In this document: positions 43,883 through 53,506 of the stretch, in pieces
Layout of the letters: each line of letters starts with the position of its first letter
How positions within the stretch are numbered: position 1 is the stretch's first letter
Position numbers and translations under genes: made by a program
The notes under the pieces: generated by a model
What the model was told of the DNA's origin: nothing
The model's input: only the letters and a program-made list of their open reading frames with translations
Databases searched by the model: none
DNA from: Mesorhizobium carmichaelinearum
Lineage (GTDB): Bacteria > Pseudomonadota > Alphaproteobacteria > Rhizobiales > Rhizobiaceae
Length of the DNA: 64,000 bases
Assembly (NCBI RefSeq): GCF_900199455.1
Contig: NZ_FZQR01000024.1
Span: forward strand, 1-64,000
Reading direction: 5' to 3'

Positions 43883-45196
43883 ATGCCTATCTTTATCGAC
43901 CGTCGCCTGAATCCGAAGGACAAAAGCCTGGGCAATCGCCAGCGCTTCGTTAGGCGCGCGCGGGAAGAGCTCAAGCGGAGCATTCGCGATCAGATCCGCA
44001 TCGGCAGGATCGCAGACGTGGATGCCGAGCACGCCGTGCCCATGCCCGAAAGAGGCACGGGCGAGCCGGCCTTCAACAACGCCAGGAATGGCGGCAGGCG
44101 CCAGCACATCCTGCCGGGCAATAGGCATTTCTCCCCTGGAGACCTGATCCCCAAGCCCGGCCAGGGCGTCGGCGCCGGGGCGTCGTCCCCGGGAAACACG
44201 GCGTCTGAAGACGACTTTCGTTTCGTGCTGTCACGCGAAGAGGTGCTCGATCTTTTTTTCGAGGATCTCGAACTCCCGGATATGGTCAAGCTCAACCTCA
44301 AGGAAATCCTTGCCTTCAAGCCGCGCCGGGCTGGCTTCGCCGCCACCGGTTCACCGACCAACATCAATGTTGGGCGCACGATGCGTAACAGCCACGGCCG
44401 GCGCATCGCGCTGAGGCGCCCTAAGCAGGAGGAGTTGGACGCAATCCTCGAGGAAATCGCCATGCTTGAGTTGGTGCCATCCAGCGCAGCGGCGCACCAG
44501 CGCATTGCGGCATTGCGGCAGGAGCTTGACCGGTTGGAGCGGCGGCGCAGGCGAATTGCCTTTGTCGATCCTGTCGACATCCGATTCAACCGCTTCGATC
44601 CCCAGCCTGTGCCGAACGCCAATGCCGTCATGTTCTGTCTGATGGATGTGTCCGGGTCCATGGGCGAGCGCGAAAAGGATCTGGCCAAGCGCTTCTTCGT
44701 GCTGCTGCACCTGTTCTTGAAACGGCGCTATGACCGCATCGAGATCGTCTTCATCCGCCATACCCACGAGGCGCAGGAGGTTGACGAGGAGACGTTCTTC
44801 AATTGCACGCAAAGCGGCGGTACCATCGTTTCCACCGCGCTCGAGGAAATGCATCGCATCATCAGGCAGCGATATCCGCCCAGCGAGTGGAACATCTATG
44901 CCGCCCAGGCCTCTGACGGAGACAATTCCGTCACCGATTCCGAGCGCTGCATAGCCCTGCTCGACGGGAAGCTCATGCGGCTGTGCCAGTATTTTGCCTA
45001 CGTCGAGATCATCGACAAGCGCGAAGCCCATATCTTCGGCACGACCGAAAACGGGACATCGCTATGGCGTGCCTATAGCGCGATCGACCTGAAATGGTCG
45101 AACTTCCAGATGAGCCGCATCGCCACGCCCGCCGATATCTACCCGGTCTTTCGCCAGCTCTTCGGCAAACAGCCTGCTGTCCTTAAGAGAGCGTGA
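43883..45196 (+). CDS. yeaH: YeaH/YhbH family protein (DUF444)
   Basis: A 437-residue DUF444 protein with a C-terminal vWA domain. The MIDAS motif is DVSGSMG, with D255, S257 and S259. The N-terminal part (IDRRLNPKDKSLGNRQRFVRRAREELKRSIRD) is strongly basic and typical. The gene lies 18 bases after prkA and 9 bases before spoVR, the conserved three-gene order in many proteobacteria, where the products are thought to form a stress-signalling complex. Confidence 0.95.
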   Translation: MPIFIDRRLNPKDKSLGNRQRFVRRAREELKRSIRDQIRIGRIADVDAEHAVPMPERGTGEPAFNNARNGGRRQHILPGNRHFSPGDLIPKPGQGVGAGASSPGNTASEDDFRFVLSREEVLDLFFEDLELPDMVKLNLKEILAFKPRRAGFAATGSPTNINVGRTMRNSHGRRIALRRPKQEELDAILEEIAMLELVPSSAAAHQRIAALRQELDRLERRRRRIAFVDPVDIRFNRFDPQPVPNANAVMFCLMDVSGSMGEREKDLAKRFFVLLHLFLKRRYDRIEIVFIRHTHEAQEVDEETFFNCTQSGGTIVSTALEEMHRIIRQRYPPSEWNIYAAQASDGDNSVTDSERCIALLDGKLMRLCQYFAYVEIIDKREAHIFGTTENGTSLWRAYSAIDLKWSNFQMSRIATPADIYPVFRQLFGKQPAVLKRA

Positions 45197-45205
45197 GAGG
45201 GGCCG

Positions 45206-46747
45206 ATGGCCAGACAAGCCGGTAAATCCGATCTGCTTTTTTCCGGATCCGACTGGGATTTTACGAAATTGTCGCGGACCTATGACGCGATAGAGGCAAT
45301 CGCGGTCGAAGAGCTTCATCTCGATACCTATCCCGTGCAGATGGAGATCATCTCCTCCCAACAGATGCTCGACGCTTACTCGTCAGTCGGTATGCCACTG
45401 ATGTACCACCACTGGTCTTTCGGCAAACACTTCCTCTACCAGGACCTGCTCTATCGCAAAGGCGGGCGCGGGCTTGCCTATGAACTGGTCATCAATTCCA
45501 ATCCCTGCATCGTCTATCTGATGGAGGAAAACACCATGGCCCTGCAGGCCTTGGTGACGGCCCATGCCGCGCTCGGGCATAACCATTTCTTCAAGAACAA
45601 TCATTTGTTCAAGCAGTGGACGGACGCTGGGGCGATCCTCAGCTACCTGGACTTCGCCAAGAGCTACATTGCTCGTTGCGAGGAGCGGCACGGTCTCGCT
45701 ACCGTCGAGGCTGTCCTCGATTCCACCCACGCGCTGATGGAACAGGGCGTGTTCCGCTATCGCCGGCCACCGAAGCTGTCGTCGGAACGGCAGCGCGAAG
45801 GGCTTCGCGAGCGTCTCGAATACGAAGAGCGCTCCTACAACGATTTGTGGCGCACGCTGCCGCCTTCGCAGCAAAGGGTCAAGGACAAGGCCCAAGACCC
45901 GGAGTGGAAGAAATCGCTCAACCTGCCCGAGGAAAACCTGCTCTATTTCCTGGAAAAGAACAGCCCGATCCTGGATCCCTGGCAGCGTGAGATCATCAGG
46001 ATCGTTCGCGTCATAGCACAATATTTTTATCCGCAACGGCAAACACAGGTGATGAACGAGGGCTGCGCCACCTTCGTGCACTATACGTTGATGAACATGC
46101 TGTTCGACCGCGGCCGGATCAGCGAGGGCGCCATGCTCGAAATCCTGCGCAATCATTCCAACGTGATCTTCCAGCCGGCGTTCGACGATCCACGCTTTTC
46201 CGGCATCAACCCCTACGCTCTCGGCCTCGACATGATGCAGGACATTCAGCGCATCTCGACCGAGCCGACGGCCGAGGATCGGGATTGGTTTCCCAACATC
46301 GCCGGCCGCGGAAACTGGCGCGAGGTCCTGCTCGACGCATGGGCAGAGCACCGCGACGAGTCCTTCATCCGCCAATACCTCAGCCCGGCCTTGATCCGGA
46401 AGTGGCGGTTTTTTGTGCTCGGCGACGCTGCCGACCAACCGCATTTTCAGGTTGCCTCGATCCACAACGAGCGCGGCTATGAAAAGATACGCGCCGCGCT
46501 TGCTCACAGCTACGATGTCGGCGCGAACCGACCGGACATTCAGGTGGTGGATGTCGATCTGCTCGGCGACCGGCATTTGCGACTGCAGCACAAGGTGAAT
46601 CACGGCATCCTTCTCGAGGATGCCAGCCGTGACGCCACGCTTCGTCACATCCGGAGGCTTTGGGGTTATGAGGTCAGTTTGGCGGCTGTCGACGCTGAGA
46701 CGGGCCTGACGATCCACGAACGCTCGACGAGCCAGATCGCAGAATGA
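45206..46747 (+). CDS. spoVR: SpoVR family protein
   Basis: A 513-residue SpoVR protein (YcgB-like). Family segments include SDWDFTKLSRTYDAIEAIAVEELHLDTYPVQMEIISSQQML, HHWSFGKHFLYQDLLYRKGGRGLAYELVINSNP and PRFSGINPYALGLDMMQDIQR-like text. In Bacillus it affects spore cortex; in Gram-negatives it goes with PrkA and YeaH in stress and stationary phase. GAGAGGGG precedes the ATG. It is the last gene of the operon, followed by the palindrome-ended repeat. Confidence 0.94.
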   Translation: MARQAGKSDLLFSGSDWDFTKLSRTYDAIEAIAVEELHLDTYPVQMEIISSQQMLDAYSSVGMPLMYHHWSFGKHFLYQDLLYRKGGRGLAYELVINSNPCIVYLMEENTMALQALVTAHAALGHNHFFKNNHLFKQWTDAGAILSYLDFAKSYIARCEERHGLATVEAVLDSTHALMEQGVFRYRRPPKLSSERQREGLRERLEYEERSYNDLWRTLPPSQQRVKDKAQDPEWKKSLNLPEENLLYFLEKNSPILDPWQREIIRIVRVIAQYFYPQRQTQVMNEGCATFVHYTLMNMLFDRGRISEGAMLEILRNHSNVIFQPAFDDPRFSGINPYALGLDMMQDIQRISTEPTAEDRDWFPNIAGRGNWREVLLDAWAEHRDESFIRQYLSPALIRKWRFFVLGDAADQPHFQVASIHNERGYEKIRAALAHSYDVGANRPDIQVVDVDLLGDRHLRLQHKVNHGILLEDASRDATLRHIRRLWGYEVSLAAVDAETGLTIHERSTSQIAE

Positions 46748-46847
46748 GGCTCGGTGGTTGCGCTGGTCCTCACGGCTCTCGGCCTGACGCATGTCGCCCA
46801 AAAGTGCGCAGCGGCGGGACAAACGACAGGCGCAAAAACAAGGGCTT

Positions 46848-46975
46848 TAGAACAATTCCAGGAAAAGTGTGAAACGGTTTTCCCGGGAAAAGCGCATAGC
46901 GCTTTCCCTTGGGAATTGCGTCAAAACAAAGAGTTAGAGCGGTCGCCGTTTCCGTGAAACGGTGAACTGCTCTAA
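46848..46975. repeat. Palindrome-ended intergenic repeat, copy 2 (128 bp)
   Basis: This is a longer copy of the unit at 21083-21185. TTAGAACAATTCCAGG begins it and GAACTGCTCTAA ends it; the two share AATTGCGTCAAAACAAAGAGTTAGAGC and the GTTTCC-TGAAACGGTGAACTGCTCTA block almost exactly. An extra GGGAAAAGCGCATAGCGCTTTCCC hairpin is inserted in the middle. Its last CTA is the stop codon of the CorC-like gene on the minus strand. Confidence 0.85.
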
Positions 46976-47862
46976 GCGTCGCCGGCCGGCCTGATCCTCA
47001 ACCGGGCAATGCGGTTCTTGTCGCGCTTCATAACGATGAAGCGCTTGCCGTGGAAGGTGAAGGCCTGCTTCTCATCGGGAATCGACTGCGCCTCGTGGAT
47101 GACGAGGCCGGCGATCGTCGTCGCTTCCTCGTCCGGCAGGTTCCAGTCGAGCGCGCGGTTCAGGTCGCGGATCGGCACATTGCCGTCGACGACGACGGAG
47201 CCGTCGGCTTCCTGCTTGACGCCCTGGATATCGACATCGTGCTCGTCGGCGATTTCGCCGACGATCTCCTCGATGATGTCCTCCAGTGTCACCAGCCCTT
47301 CGACCTCGCCATATTCGTCGACGACGACGGCGAAATGCGCCTTGCGGCGCAGGAAGGCGTTGAGCTGTTCCTGCAAGGTCGTGGTGTCGGGCACGAACCA
47401 GGGTTTCGAGGCGATCTTCATCACATCGATCTTGGAAAAATCATTGCCGACTTCGTTCAGCGCGCGCAGCAGATCCTTGGCGTGCAGCACGCCGACAATG
47501 TTGTCGAGCGAACCCTTCCACAGCGGCATGCGGGTGTGCGGGCTCTGCAGGATCTCGCGCACCACCGCTTCCGGCGCATTGTCGGCATTGACCGAGCGCA
47601 TATTGGTGCGGTGGACCATGATGTCGGAGACTTCGAGCTCTTCGAGGTCGAACAGGCCACCAATGCGGTCGCGATCCTCGCGCACCACCTGGCCGTCGCG
47701 GCGGAAATCGTCGACCGCGCCGCGCAACTCGTCCTGGCTCGAGCGCTGCGGCTCGATGCGCGACAACTCGTAGCCGAACATGGCGAGAAGGCGCGTGCGC
47801 ACGGCAACGACCAGCAGGATGAGGATGGCAAGGACGGCGACGATGACCCAGCCGTTGTCCAT
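46972..47862 (-). CDS. CorC/HlyC-type CBS-domain protein lacking the DUF21 domain
   Basis: A 296-residue protein. It keeps one N-terminal helix (VIVAVLAILILLVVAV), both CBS motifs (ELEVSDIMVHRTNMR and VVDEYGEVEGLVTLEDIIEEIVGEIADEHD) and the C-terminal transporter-associated domain (VPIRDLNRALDWNLPDEEATTIAGLVIHEAQ). Full family members are about 430 residues with a four-helix DUF21/CNNM domain of roughly 150 residues; that segment is missing here, with the frame kept. It begins one base after the aroB stop. It may be a soluble-type regulator or a degraded transporter. Confidence 0.85.
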   Translation of the reverse strand: MDNGWVIVAVLAILILLVVAVRTRLLAMFGYELSRIEPQRSSQDELRGAVDDFRRDGQVVREDRDRIGGLFDLEELEVSDIMVHRTNMRSVNADNAPEAVVREILQSPHTRMPLWKGSLDNIVGVLHAKDLLRALNEVGNDFSKIDVMKIASKPWFVPDTTTLQEQLNAFLRRKAHFAVVVDEYGEVEGLVTLEDIIEEIVGEIADEHDVDIQGVKQEADGSVVVDGNVPIRDLNRALDWNLPDEEATTIAGLVIHEAQSIPDEKQAFTFHGKRFIVMKRDKNRIARLRIRPAGDA

Positions 47863-47863
47863 C

Positions 47864-49000
47864 TCAGCCGGCTTTCCGGCTGGCTGGATGGTTTTCCCTC
47901 AGGAACGACAGCACTTCCGAAGCCGGAACGTCCTTGGCAATGAAAGCCTGGCCGATGCCGCGCGTCAGGATGAAGGTCAGCGCGCCGCGCGACACCTTCT
48001 TGTCCTGGGTGATGAAGGCAAGCAGCGCCTCGGCATCAGGCAAATCGCCTGGAATATCGGCCATCCGCCAGGGTAGGCCGACGGCGCGCAGATGCGTCTC
48101 GACGCGCGCCGCATCGTCGGGGCTGGCCAGATTGAGCCGCGAGGAGAAGCGATGCGCCAGCGCCATGCCGATGGCGACCCCCTCGCCATGGACGAGCCGG
48201 GCGCCGTCATACTGCGTGGCGGCTTCGAGCGCGTGGCCGAATGTATGGCCGAGATTGAGAAGCGCCCGGTCGCCGGTCTCGAATTCGTCGCGGGCGACGA
48301 CATCGGCCTTGGCGCGGCAGGCTTCGGCAATCGCCTGCGCCCGCTCCGGCCCGCCAGCGAACACCTTTTCCCAGTTCGCTTCCAGCCATGCGAAAAGTTC
48401 CGGCCGGTCGATCAGCCCGTATTTGGCGAGCTCGGCATAGCCGGCGCGGAATTCGCGGATCGGCAACGTGTCGAGCACTTGCGTGTCGGCCAGCACCAGC
48501 CTGGGCTGCAGGAAGACGCCGACAAGGTTCTTGCCGCGCGGGCTGTTGATGCCGGTCTTGCCGCCGACCGAGGAATCGACCTGTGCCAGCAGCGAGGTCG
48601 GGATCTGCACGAAATTCATGCCGCGCCGCACAATGCCGGCGGCAAAACCGGTGAGATCGCCGATGACGCCGCCGCCCAGCGCGATGACGACGTCGCCGCG
48701 CTCCAGCCTGGCGGCCAGCACGCCATCGACCACCTCCTCGAGATGGGCAAAGCTCTTGGTCTTCTCGCCCGGCGGCATCGTGATGACGGTGGGCTGGATG
48801 CCACCCTTCTCGAGTCCGGCCTTCAGCGTATCGAGATGCGCGGCGGCGACATTCTCGTCGGTGACGACAGCCGCGCGCGTGCCCGGCAGCCGGCGCGAAA
48901 TCTCCTCACCCGCGCGCGACAACAGGCCGGAGCCGATCAATATGTCGTAGGCCCGGTCGCCAAGCCCGACTTCCACGGTGACGGGCTGATCCGCGCTCAC
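47864..49000 (-). CDS. aroB: 3-dehydroquinate synthase
   Basis: A 378-residue NAD-dependent enzyme, second step of the shikimate pathway. Conserved segments are [53 protein letters not shown] and [18 protein letters not shown], including the metal ligands Glu and His residues. It starts at GTG 49000, and the GTGA overlaps the stop of aroK by 4 bases. Normal length for the family. The operon order is aroK-aroB-CorC-like. Confidence 0.96.
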   Translation of the reverse strand: MSADQPVTVEVGLGDRAYDILIGSGLLSRAGEEISRRLPGTRAAVVTDENVAAAHLDTLKAGLEKGGIQPTVITMPPGEKTKSFAHLEEVVDGVLAARLERGDVVIALGGGVIGDLTGFAAGIVRRGMNFVQIPTSLLAQVDSSVGGKTGINSPRGKNLVGVFLQPRLVLADTQVLDTLPIREFRAGYAELAKYGLIDRPELFAWLEANWEKVFAGGPERAQAIAEACRAKADVVARDEFETGDRALLNLGHTFGHALEAATQYDGARLVHGEGVAIGMALAHRFSSRLNLASPDDAARVETHLRAVGLPWRMADIPGDLPDAEALLAFITQDKKVSRGALTFILTRGIGQAFIAKDVPASEVLSFLRENHPASRKAG

Positions 49001-49605
49001 GATTCGACCTCGCCCGTCGCAGCGATTTCATCGATGCCGAAATGCCGGCACAGTGCGGCCAGCACCTCGGCGGCGATAACTTCCTTGCGGTCGTCGCGGG
49101 TCAGCACGGTGACATCTGATGTGGCATAGACCGGGTAGCGCTCGCCCATCAGCCGCTCCAGCACGGCGCGGGGATCAGCGCTCTTCAGCAGCGGCCGGTT
49201 CTGCTTCTTCGAAACCCGTTCCATCAGAAGGTCGAGTTCGGCCTTCAGCCACACCGAGACGCCATGCGCGGCGATGGCCTCGCGCGTCTGCGCATTCATG
49301 AAGGCGCCGCCGCCGGTCGACAGCACTTGCGGGCCATTTTCCAGCACGCGCAGGATGACGCGCTGTTCCAGCGCCCTGAACTCGGTCTCACCATAGCGCT
49401 CGAACAGCTCCGGAACGGTCATGCGCGAGACGCTCTCGATCTCCTGGTCGCTGTCGATGAAAGGCAGCGAAAGCATGGTCGCCACCTTGCGGCCGATCGC
49501 CGTCTTGCCGGCGCCCATCAGGCCGACAAAGACGATGGACCGGCTGCCCAGCCGGCCAAGCAGCGCCGCATGGGTCTCGCCTGGAGGATTTGCCTGGTGC
49601 GTCAT
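48997..49605 (-). CDS. aroK: Shikimate kinase
   Basis: A 202-residue P-loop kinase that phosphorylates shikimate. Walker A is [11 protein letters not shown], the shikimate-binding DSDxxIE pattern is in IDSDQEIES, and the STGGGAF and RPLLKS motifs are in place. ATG 49605 ([10 protein letters not shown]) gives the usual length; an upstream ATG at 49644 adds 13 basic residues and neither has a strong ribosome site. First gene of the aroK-aroB operon. Confidence 0.94.
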   Translation of the reverse strand: MTHQANPPGETHAALLGRLGSRSIVFVGLMGAGKTAIGRKVATMLSLPFIDSDQEIESVSRMTVPELFERYGETEFRALEQRVILRVLENGPQVLSTGGGAFMNAQTREAIAAHGVSVWLKAELDLLMERVSKKQNRPLLKSADPRAVLERLMGERYPVYATSDVTVLTRDDRKEVIAAEVLAALCRHFGIDEIAATGEVES

Positions 49606-49816
49606 CAGCTGTTTCTTGGGCCCTCTTTGCCGGCGTATCGACATGAAAAGCCGGTTTGCGTCAAGCGTGCCGAGCAGTCAGAAGCCTATATCGGCCGGGG
49701 GATGCCTGCATCAGAAGTTGCTAACAGGCCTCCGCTTCTTCCTTGAATTGGCCGGATTGGCGTCCCATAAGGGCACAGGGTTTGGAAACGCAGAACAAGA
49801 AGACGGGCGAAAATTG

Positions 49817-49969
49817 ATGCCGACACTGTTTCGCTTTGTCGTGACCCTCGCGATTCTGGCCGGCATTGCCTATGGTACGATGTTCGCGCTGGTGATGTTC
49901 GTCGAGCCGAAAAAAGCGGAGATGAGCGTGCGTATCCCGCCAGAAAAGCTGAACCCCAAGAAAAACTGA
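49817..49969 (+). CDS. Small single-pass membrane protein upstream of xerD
   Basis: A 50-residue protein with one helix (LFRFVVTLAILAGIAYGTMFALVMFV) and a charged C-terminal tail (EPKKAEMSVRIPPEKLNPKK). It is too short for many gene finders and I do not recognise a named family. In Rhizobiales, as I recall, a protein of this type often precedes xerD. ATG 49817 is the only reasonable start. Gap to xerD is 27 bases. Confidence 0.7.
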   Translation: MPTLFRFVVTLAILAGIAYGTMFALVMFVEPKKAEMSVRIPPEKLNPKKN

Positions 49970-49996
49970 ATCCCGAAGAAAACTGACCAGCAGGAA

Positions 49997-50914
49997 ATGA
50001 ACAGCGCCGCCCGCATCGAGGCCTTCCTGGAAATGATGAGCGCCGAGCGCGGCGCTGCGGAGAACACGCTGTCCTCCTACCGCCGCGACCTCGAAGACGC
50101 CTCGACCGAGATCGAGGGCGGGCTCGCCGCCGCGGGTGCCGCCGATATCCGCGCCTATCTCGACGACATCGCCGCGCGCGGCTTCGCGCCGACCTCGCAG
50201 GCGCGCAAACTGTCGGCGATCCGCCAGTTCTTCAAATTCCTCTATGCCGAGGGCCTGCGCACCGACGACCCGACCGGCACGCTGGACAGCCCGAAAAAGG
50301 GCCGCCCGCTGCCCAAGACAATGAGCGAGGCCGACACCGGCCGTCTGATCGACCGCGCCGCGACCGAAGCCGGCGATGCCGGGCGTGGCCACAGCGACCG
50401 GCTGGCCGCCCTGCGCCTGCATGCACTGGTCGAGGTGCTCTACGCCACCGGCCTGCGCGTTTCCGAGCTGGTCGGCCTGCCGGTGACGGTGGCGCAGCGT
50501 GACGACCGTTTCTTCATGGTGCGCGGTAAGGGCGACAAGGAGCGCATGGTGCCGCTGTCGGCCAAGGCGCGCACGGCGATGCGCGCCTGGCTTGCCGCCC
50601 GGGCCGGGGTGCCCACCTTCGCCGACAGCCCGTTCCTGTTTCCGGCGGCATCCGACAGCGGCTATCTCTCGCGCCAGGTCTTTGCCCGCGACCTGAAAGG
50701 GCTGGCGGCGCGCGCCGGTATCGCCTCGGCGAAAATATCGCCGCACGTGCTGCGCCATGCTTTCGCCAGCCATCTCCTGCAGAACGGCGCCGATCTCAGG
50801 GCCGTGCAGCAGTTGCTTGGCCATGCCGACATATCGACGACACAGATTTACACCCATGTGCTGGAGGAGCGGCTGGTGCGGCTGGTCAACGATCATCATC
50901 CGCTTGCCGACTAG
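49997..50914 (+). CDS. xerD: Site-specific tyrosine recombinase XerD
   Basis: The 305-residue recombinase that resolves chromosome dimers at dif together with XerC and FtsK. The catalytic residues of the tyrosine recombinase family are in place: R154 in GLRVSE, H250 and R253 in HVLRHAF, the His of [15 protein letters not shown], and the nucleophile Tyr285 in that segment. The N-terminal SAM-like core-binding domain covers about residues 1-100. It lies between the small membrane protein and accA in the usual alphaproteobacterial order. Confidence 0.95.
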   Translation: MNSAARIEAFLEMMSAERGAAENTLSSYRRDLEDASTEIEGGLAAAGAADIRAYLDDIAARGFAPTSQARKLSAIRQFFKFLYAEGLRTDDPTGTLDSPKKGRPLPKTMSEADTGRLIDRAATEAGDAGRGHSDRLAALRLHALVEVLYATGLRVSELVGLPVTVAQRDDRFFMVRGKGDKERMVPLSAKARTAMRAWLAARAGVPTFADSPFLFPAASDSGYLSRQVFARDLKGLAARAGIASAKISPHVLRHAFASHLLQNGADLRAVQQLLGHADISTTQIYTHVLEERLVRLVNDHHPLAD

Positions 50915-51012
50915 GCCTCATATCGCTATGTGAGGACGACATTTCACCGCCCGGAGCCTTGGTTTCAACGGTTCCGCAGTCCTTGCCTTCCGACGTATCG
51001 GTCCGCTCAAGC

Positions 51013-51963
51013 ATGTACAATTACCTCGATTTCGAAAAGCCGGTGCAGGATCTTGAGCTCAAGATCCTCGAGCTCAAGAAGCTTGCCGAGAACGGCGAGG
51101 CGGTCGATGTCGCCGATGAGATCACTAGGCTCGAGAAGCGCTCGCGCGACGCGCTGCGCGAGCTCTACAGGGCGCTGACGCCCTGGCAGAAGGTGCAGGT
51201 GGCCCGCCATTCCGACAGGCCGCACTGCGTCGACTACATCAAGGGCCTGTTCAGCGACTTCACGCCGCTCGCCGGCGACCGCAATTTCGGCGAGGACCAG
51301 GCGATCGTCGGTGGGTTTGCCCGCTTTCGCGGCGAGCCTGTCGCGATCATCGGCCAGGAAAAGGGCTCGGACACGACCAGCCGCCTGAAGCACAATTTCG
51401 GCTCGGTGCGCCCCGAAGGCTACCGCAAGGCGGTGCGGCTGATGGAGCTGGCCGACCGCTTCAAGATTCCGCTGTTGACGCTGGTCGACACGGCGGGCGC
51501 CTATCCCGGCGTCGGCGCCGAGGAGCGCGGTCAGGCCGAAGCCATTGCCCGCTCGACCTCGGCCTGTCTTGGGCTCAAGGTGCCGTCGATTTCGGTGGTC
51601 ATCGGCGAAGGCGGTTCGGGCGGCGCCATCGCCATCGCCACCGCCAACCGCGTCTACATGCTCGAACACGCCATCTATTCGGTGATTTCGCCGGAGGGTG
51701 CGGCGTCGATCCTGTGGCGCGACACCACGCGCTCCAAGGACGCAGCGACCAATATGAAGATCACCGCGCAGGATCTTCTGGAACTGAAGATCATCGACGC
51801 CATCATCCCCGAACCGATGGGCGGCGCCCAACGCGCCCCCGAAACGGTGATTGCCGCGACCGGCGACCTCATTGCCAAGACGATGAAGGAATTTGCCGGC
51901 GCCAACACCGACTTCCGCGAACAGCGCCGCGAGAAATATCTGGCGATGGGCCGCAGCCTCTGA
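51013..51963 (+). CDS. accA: Acetyl-CoA carboxylase carboxyltransferase subunit alpha
   Basis: The 316-residue carboxyltransferase alpha subunit of acetyl-CoA carboxylase, first step of fatty acid synthesis. Typical parts are FEKPVQDLELKILELKKL, GDRNFGEDQAIVGGFARFRG, IPLLTLVDTAGAYPGVGAEERGQAEAIARS and the YSVISPEGAASILWRD segment with the oxyanion hole. ATG 51013 gives the usual N-terminus (MYNYLDFEKPVQDLE). Upstream is xerD, 98 bases away, a common arrangement. Confidence 0.96.
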   Translation: MYNYLDFEKPVQDLELKILELKKLAENGEAVDVADEITRLEKRSRDALRELYRALTPWQKVQVARHSDRPHCVDYIKGLFSDFTPLAGDRNFGEDQAIVGGFARFRGEPVAIIGQEKGSDTTSRLKHNFGSVRPEGYRKAVRLMELADRFKIPLLTLVDTAGAYPGVGAEERGQAEAIARSTSACLGLKVPSISVVIGEGGSGGAIAIATANRVYMLEHAIYSVISPEGAASILWRDTTRSKDAATNMKITAQDLLELKIIDAIIPEPMGGAQRAPETVIAATGDLIAKTMKEFAGANTDFREQRREKYLAMGRSL

Positions 51964-52205
51964 TTGCCCTCTGACGGCGGAACAAGGCCATCGGAAGCGA
52001 CGCGCCCATAGCAATGTGGCGACAATGAGCAATTTCGCCACAAAAATGCCGCCGCATTCGGGTCAATGAAATTGCCGCCAGCGGTTGGTCGAAGCTTGTG
52101 GTAAGGAATTTTCAAGGTTAACGGGCTTACGGTCCGTCGGTGTTCAGCATACGGGCTCGGCCGTTTCGAAGCCATTGGCCCGAGGGAAAAGATATAGCCG
52201 TATCC

Positions 52206-53504
52206 ATGTTTGCCAAGCTCGCCCGCACCGGAGTCCTCGTCACCTCGATAGCCATTGCTGGCTGCAATGATTCGTCGATGAAGGATTTTGCCCCGGAAGC
52301 CAACAAGCCGCTGCCGGACAAGATTCTTGCCGACATGAAGGCCAAGGGCATGATCCGCACCTCTTCGGTGATGGCGCGCATCTTCAAGGAAGAGGGCAAG
52401 CTCGAGATCTGGAAGGCCAAGACCAACGGCCGCTACGACATGGTGGCGAGCTACGACATCTGCAAATGGTCGGGCAAGCTGGGTCCGAAATACACCGAAG
52501 GCGACCGCCAGGCGCCGGAAGGCTTCTATACGGTGCGGCCGTCGCAGATGAACCCGCGCTCAAACTATCATCTGTCCTTCAACATCGGCTTTCCCAACGC
52601 CTATGACCGTGCCAATGGCCGCACTGGCCAGAACCTGATGGTGCACGGCGCCTGTTCGTCCTCGGGCTGCTATTCGATGACCGACGCGCAGATCGAGCAG
52701 ATCTATGCCTTCGGCCGCGATGCCTTCCAGGGTGGGCAGACCGAGTTCCAGGTCGAGGCCTTTCCGTTCCGCATGACCGCCGCCAACATGGCGCGCTACC
52801 GCAACGACCCGAACTACGAGTTCTGGAAGATGCTGAAGGTCGGCTACGACAATTTCGAGATCACCAAAGTGCCTCCGAAGGTGGACGTCTGCGAGAAGCG
52901 CTACGTCTTCAACCAGGTCGCCGCCGACGGCCAGACGTTCGATCCGACCGGGCCGTGCCCGGCAACCACGCAGCCGGATTCGCTGAAGAGCGCCTACAAC
53001 GCCTATCAGAGCACCTACGACGCGGCGTACAATGGTGCGCTCAAGGCCAGCGTGCCGCCGCCCAAGCCAACCATCGCCGGCATCAAGGAAGCCAGCATCG
53101 TCTCCGACTGGTCGAAGCGCCGGGCGCGCGGCGAGCGCGTGCCGATCGATCCGCCGTCGCTCAACAACGACGGCTCGGTCACCGAGACGGCGCGCATGGG
53201 CCGCATCGATTCGCCGGCCGGCCGCAAGATGGCTGCGCTCGACGCCGAGAAAGCCGCCAAGCAGAAGGCCGAGGAACAACGGCTGGCTGTCATAGAGGCC
53301 GCCAAGCAAGCCAAGGAAGCCGCCAAGGCACAGGCACTTGCCGAAAAGGAGGCGGCTAAGGCCGCTAAGGAAGCCCCAGTCGCCACCGCCACCATCGCCG
53401 CCCCGACCGAGGCCGCGCCGGCAGCCGAAACACAAGCCGCCGACGCCGGCGAAGGCACGGTGGCAAAGCTGAAGAACAAGCTGCTCGGCATGTTCGGCGG
53501 CTGA
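52206..53504 (+). CDS. L,D-transpeptidase lipoprotein with KA-rich tail
   Basis: A 432-residue exported protein. The signal peptide ends in a lipobox-like IAIAGC, so Cys19 or thereabouts is probably lipidated. The YkuD catalytic motif is HGACSSSGCYSM with His147 and Cys155, for cross-linking peptidoglycan or attaching proteins. The C-terminal third is low-complexity and rich in Lys and Ala (about residues 335-410, KAAKQKAEEQRLAVIEAAKQ-like), probably a long flexible or helical spacer. The frame is open upstream of 52206 but ATG 52206 gives the signal peptide. Confidence 0.88.
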   Translation: MFAKLARTGVLVTSIAIAGCNDSSMKDFAPEANKPLPDKILADMKAKGMIRTSSVMARIFKEEGKLEIWKAKTNGRYDMVASYDICKWSGKLGPKYTEGDRQAPEGFYTVRPSQMNPRSNYHLSFNIGFPNAYDRANGRTGQNLMVHGACSSSGCYSMTDAQIEQIYAFGRDAFQGGQTEFQVEAFPFRMTAANMARYRNDPNYEFWKMLKVGYDNFEITKVPPKVDVCEKRYVFNQVAADGQTFDPTGPCPATTQPDSLKSAYNAYQSTYDAAYNGALKASVPPPKPTIAGIKEASIVSDWSKRRARGERVPIDPPSLNNDGSVTETARMGRIDSPAGRKMAALDAEKAAKQKAEEQRLAVIEAAKQAKEAAKAQALAEKEAAKAAKEAPVATATIAAPTEAAPAAETQAADAGEGTVAKLKNKLLGMFGG

Positions 53505-53506
53505 GC

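Noticed and set aside
52101-52125. CtrA-like site before the L,D-transpeptidase gene
   Set aside because: Only one TTAAC half-site is present and the partner does not fit TTAA at 7 bases. The spacing is wrong.
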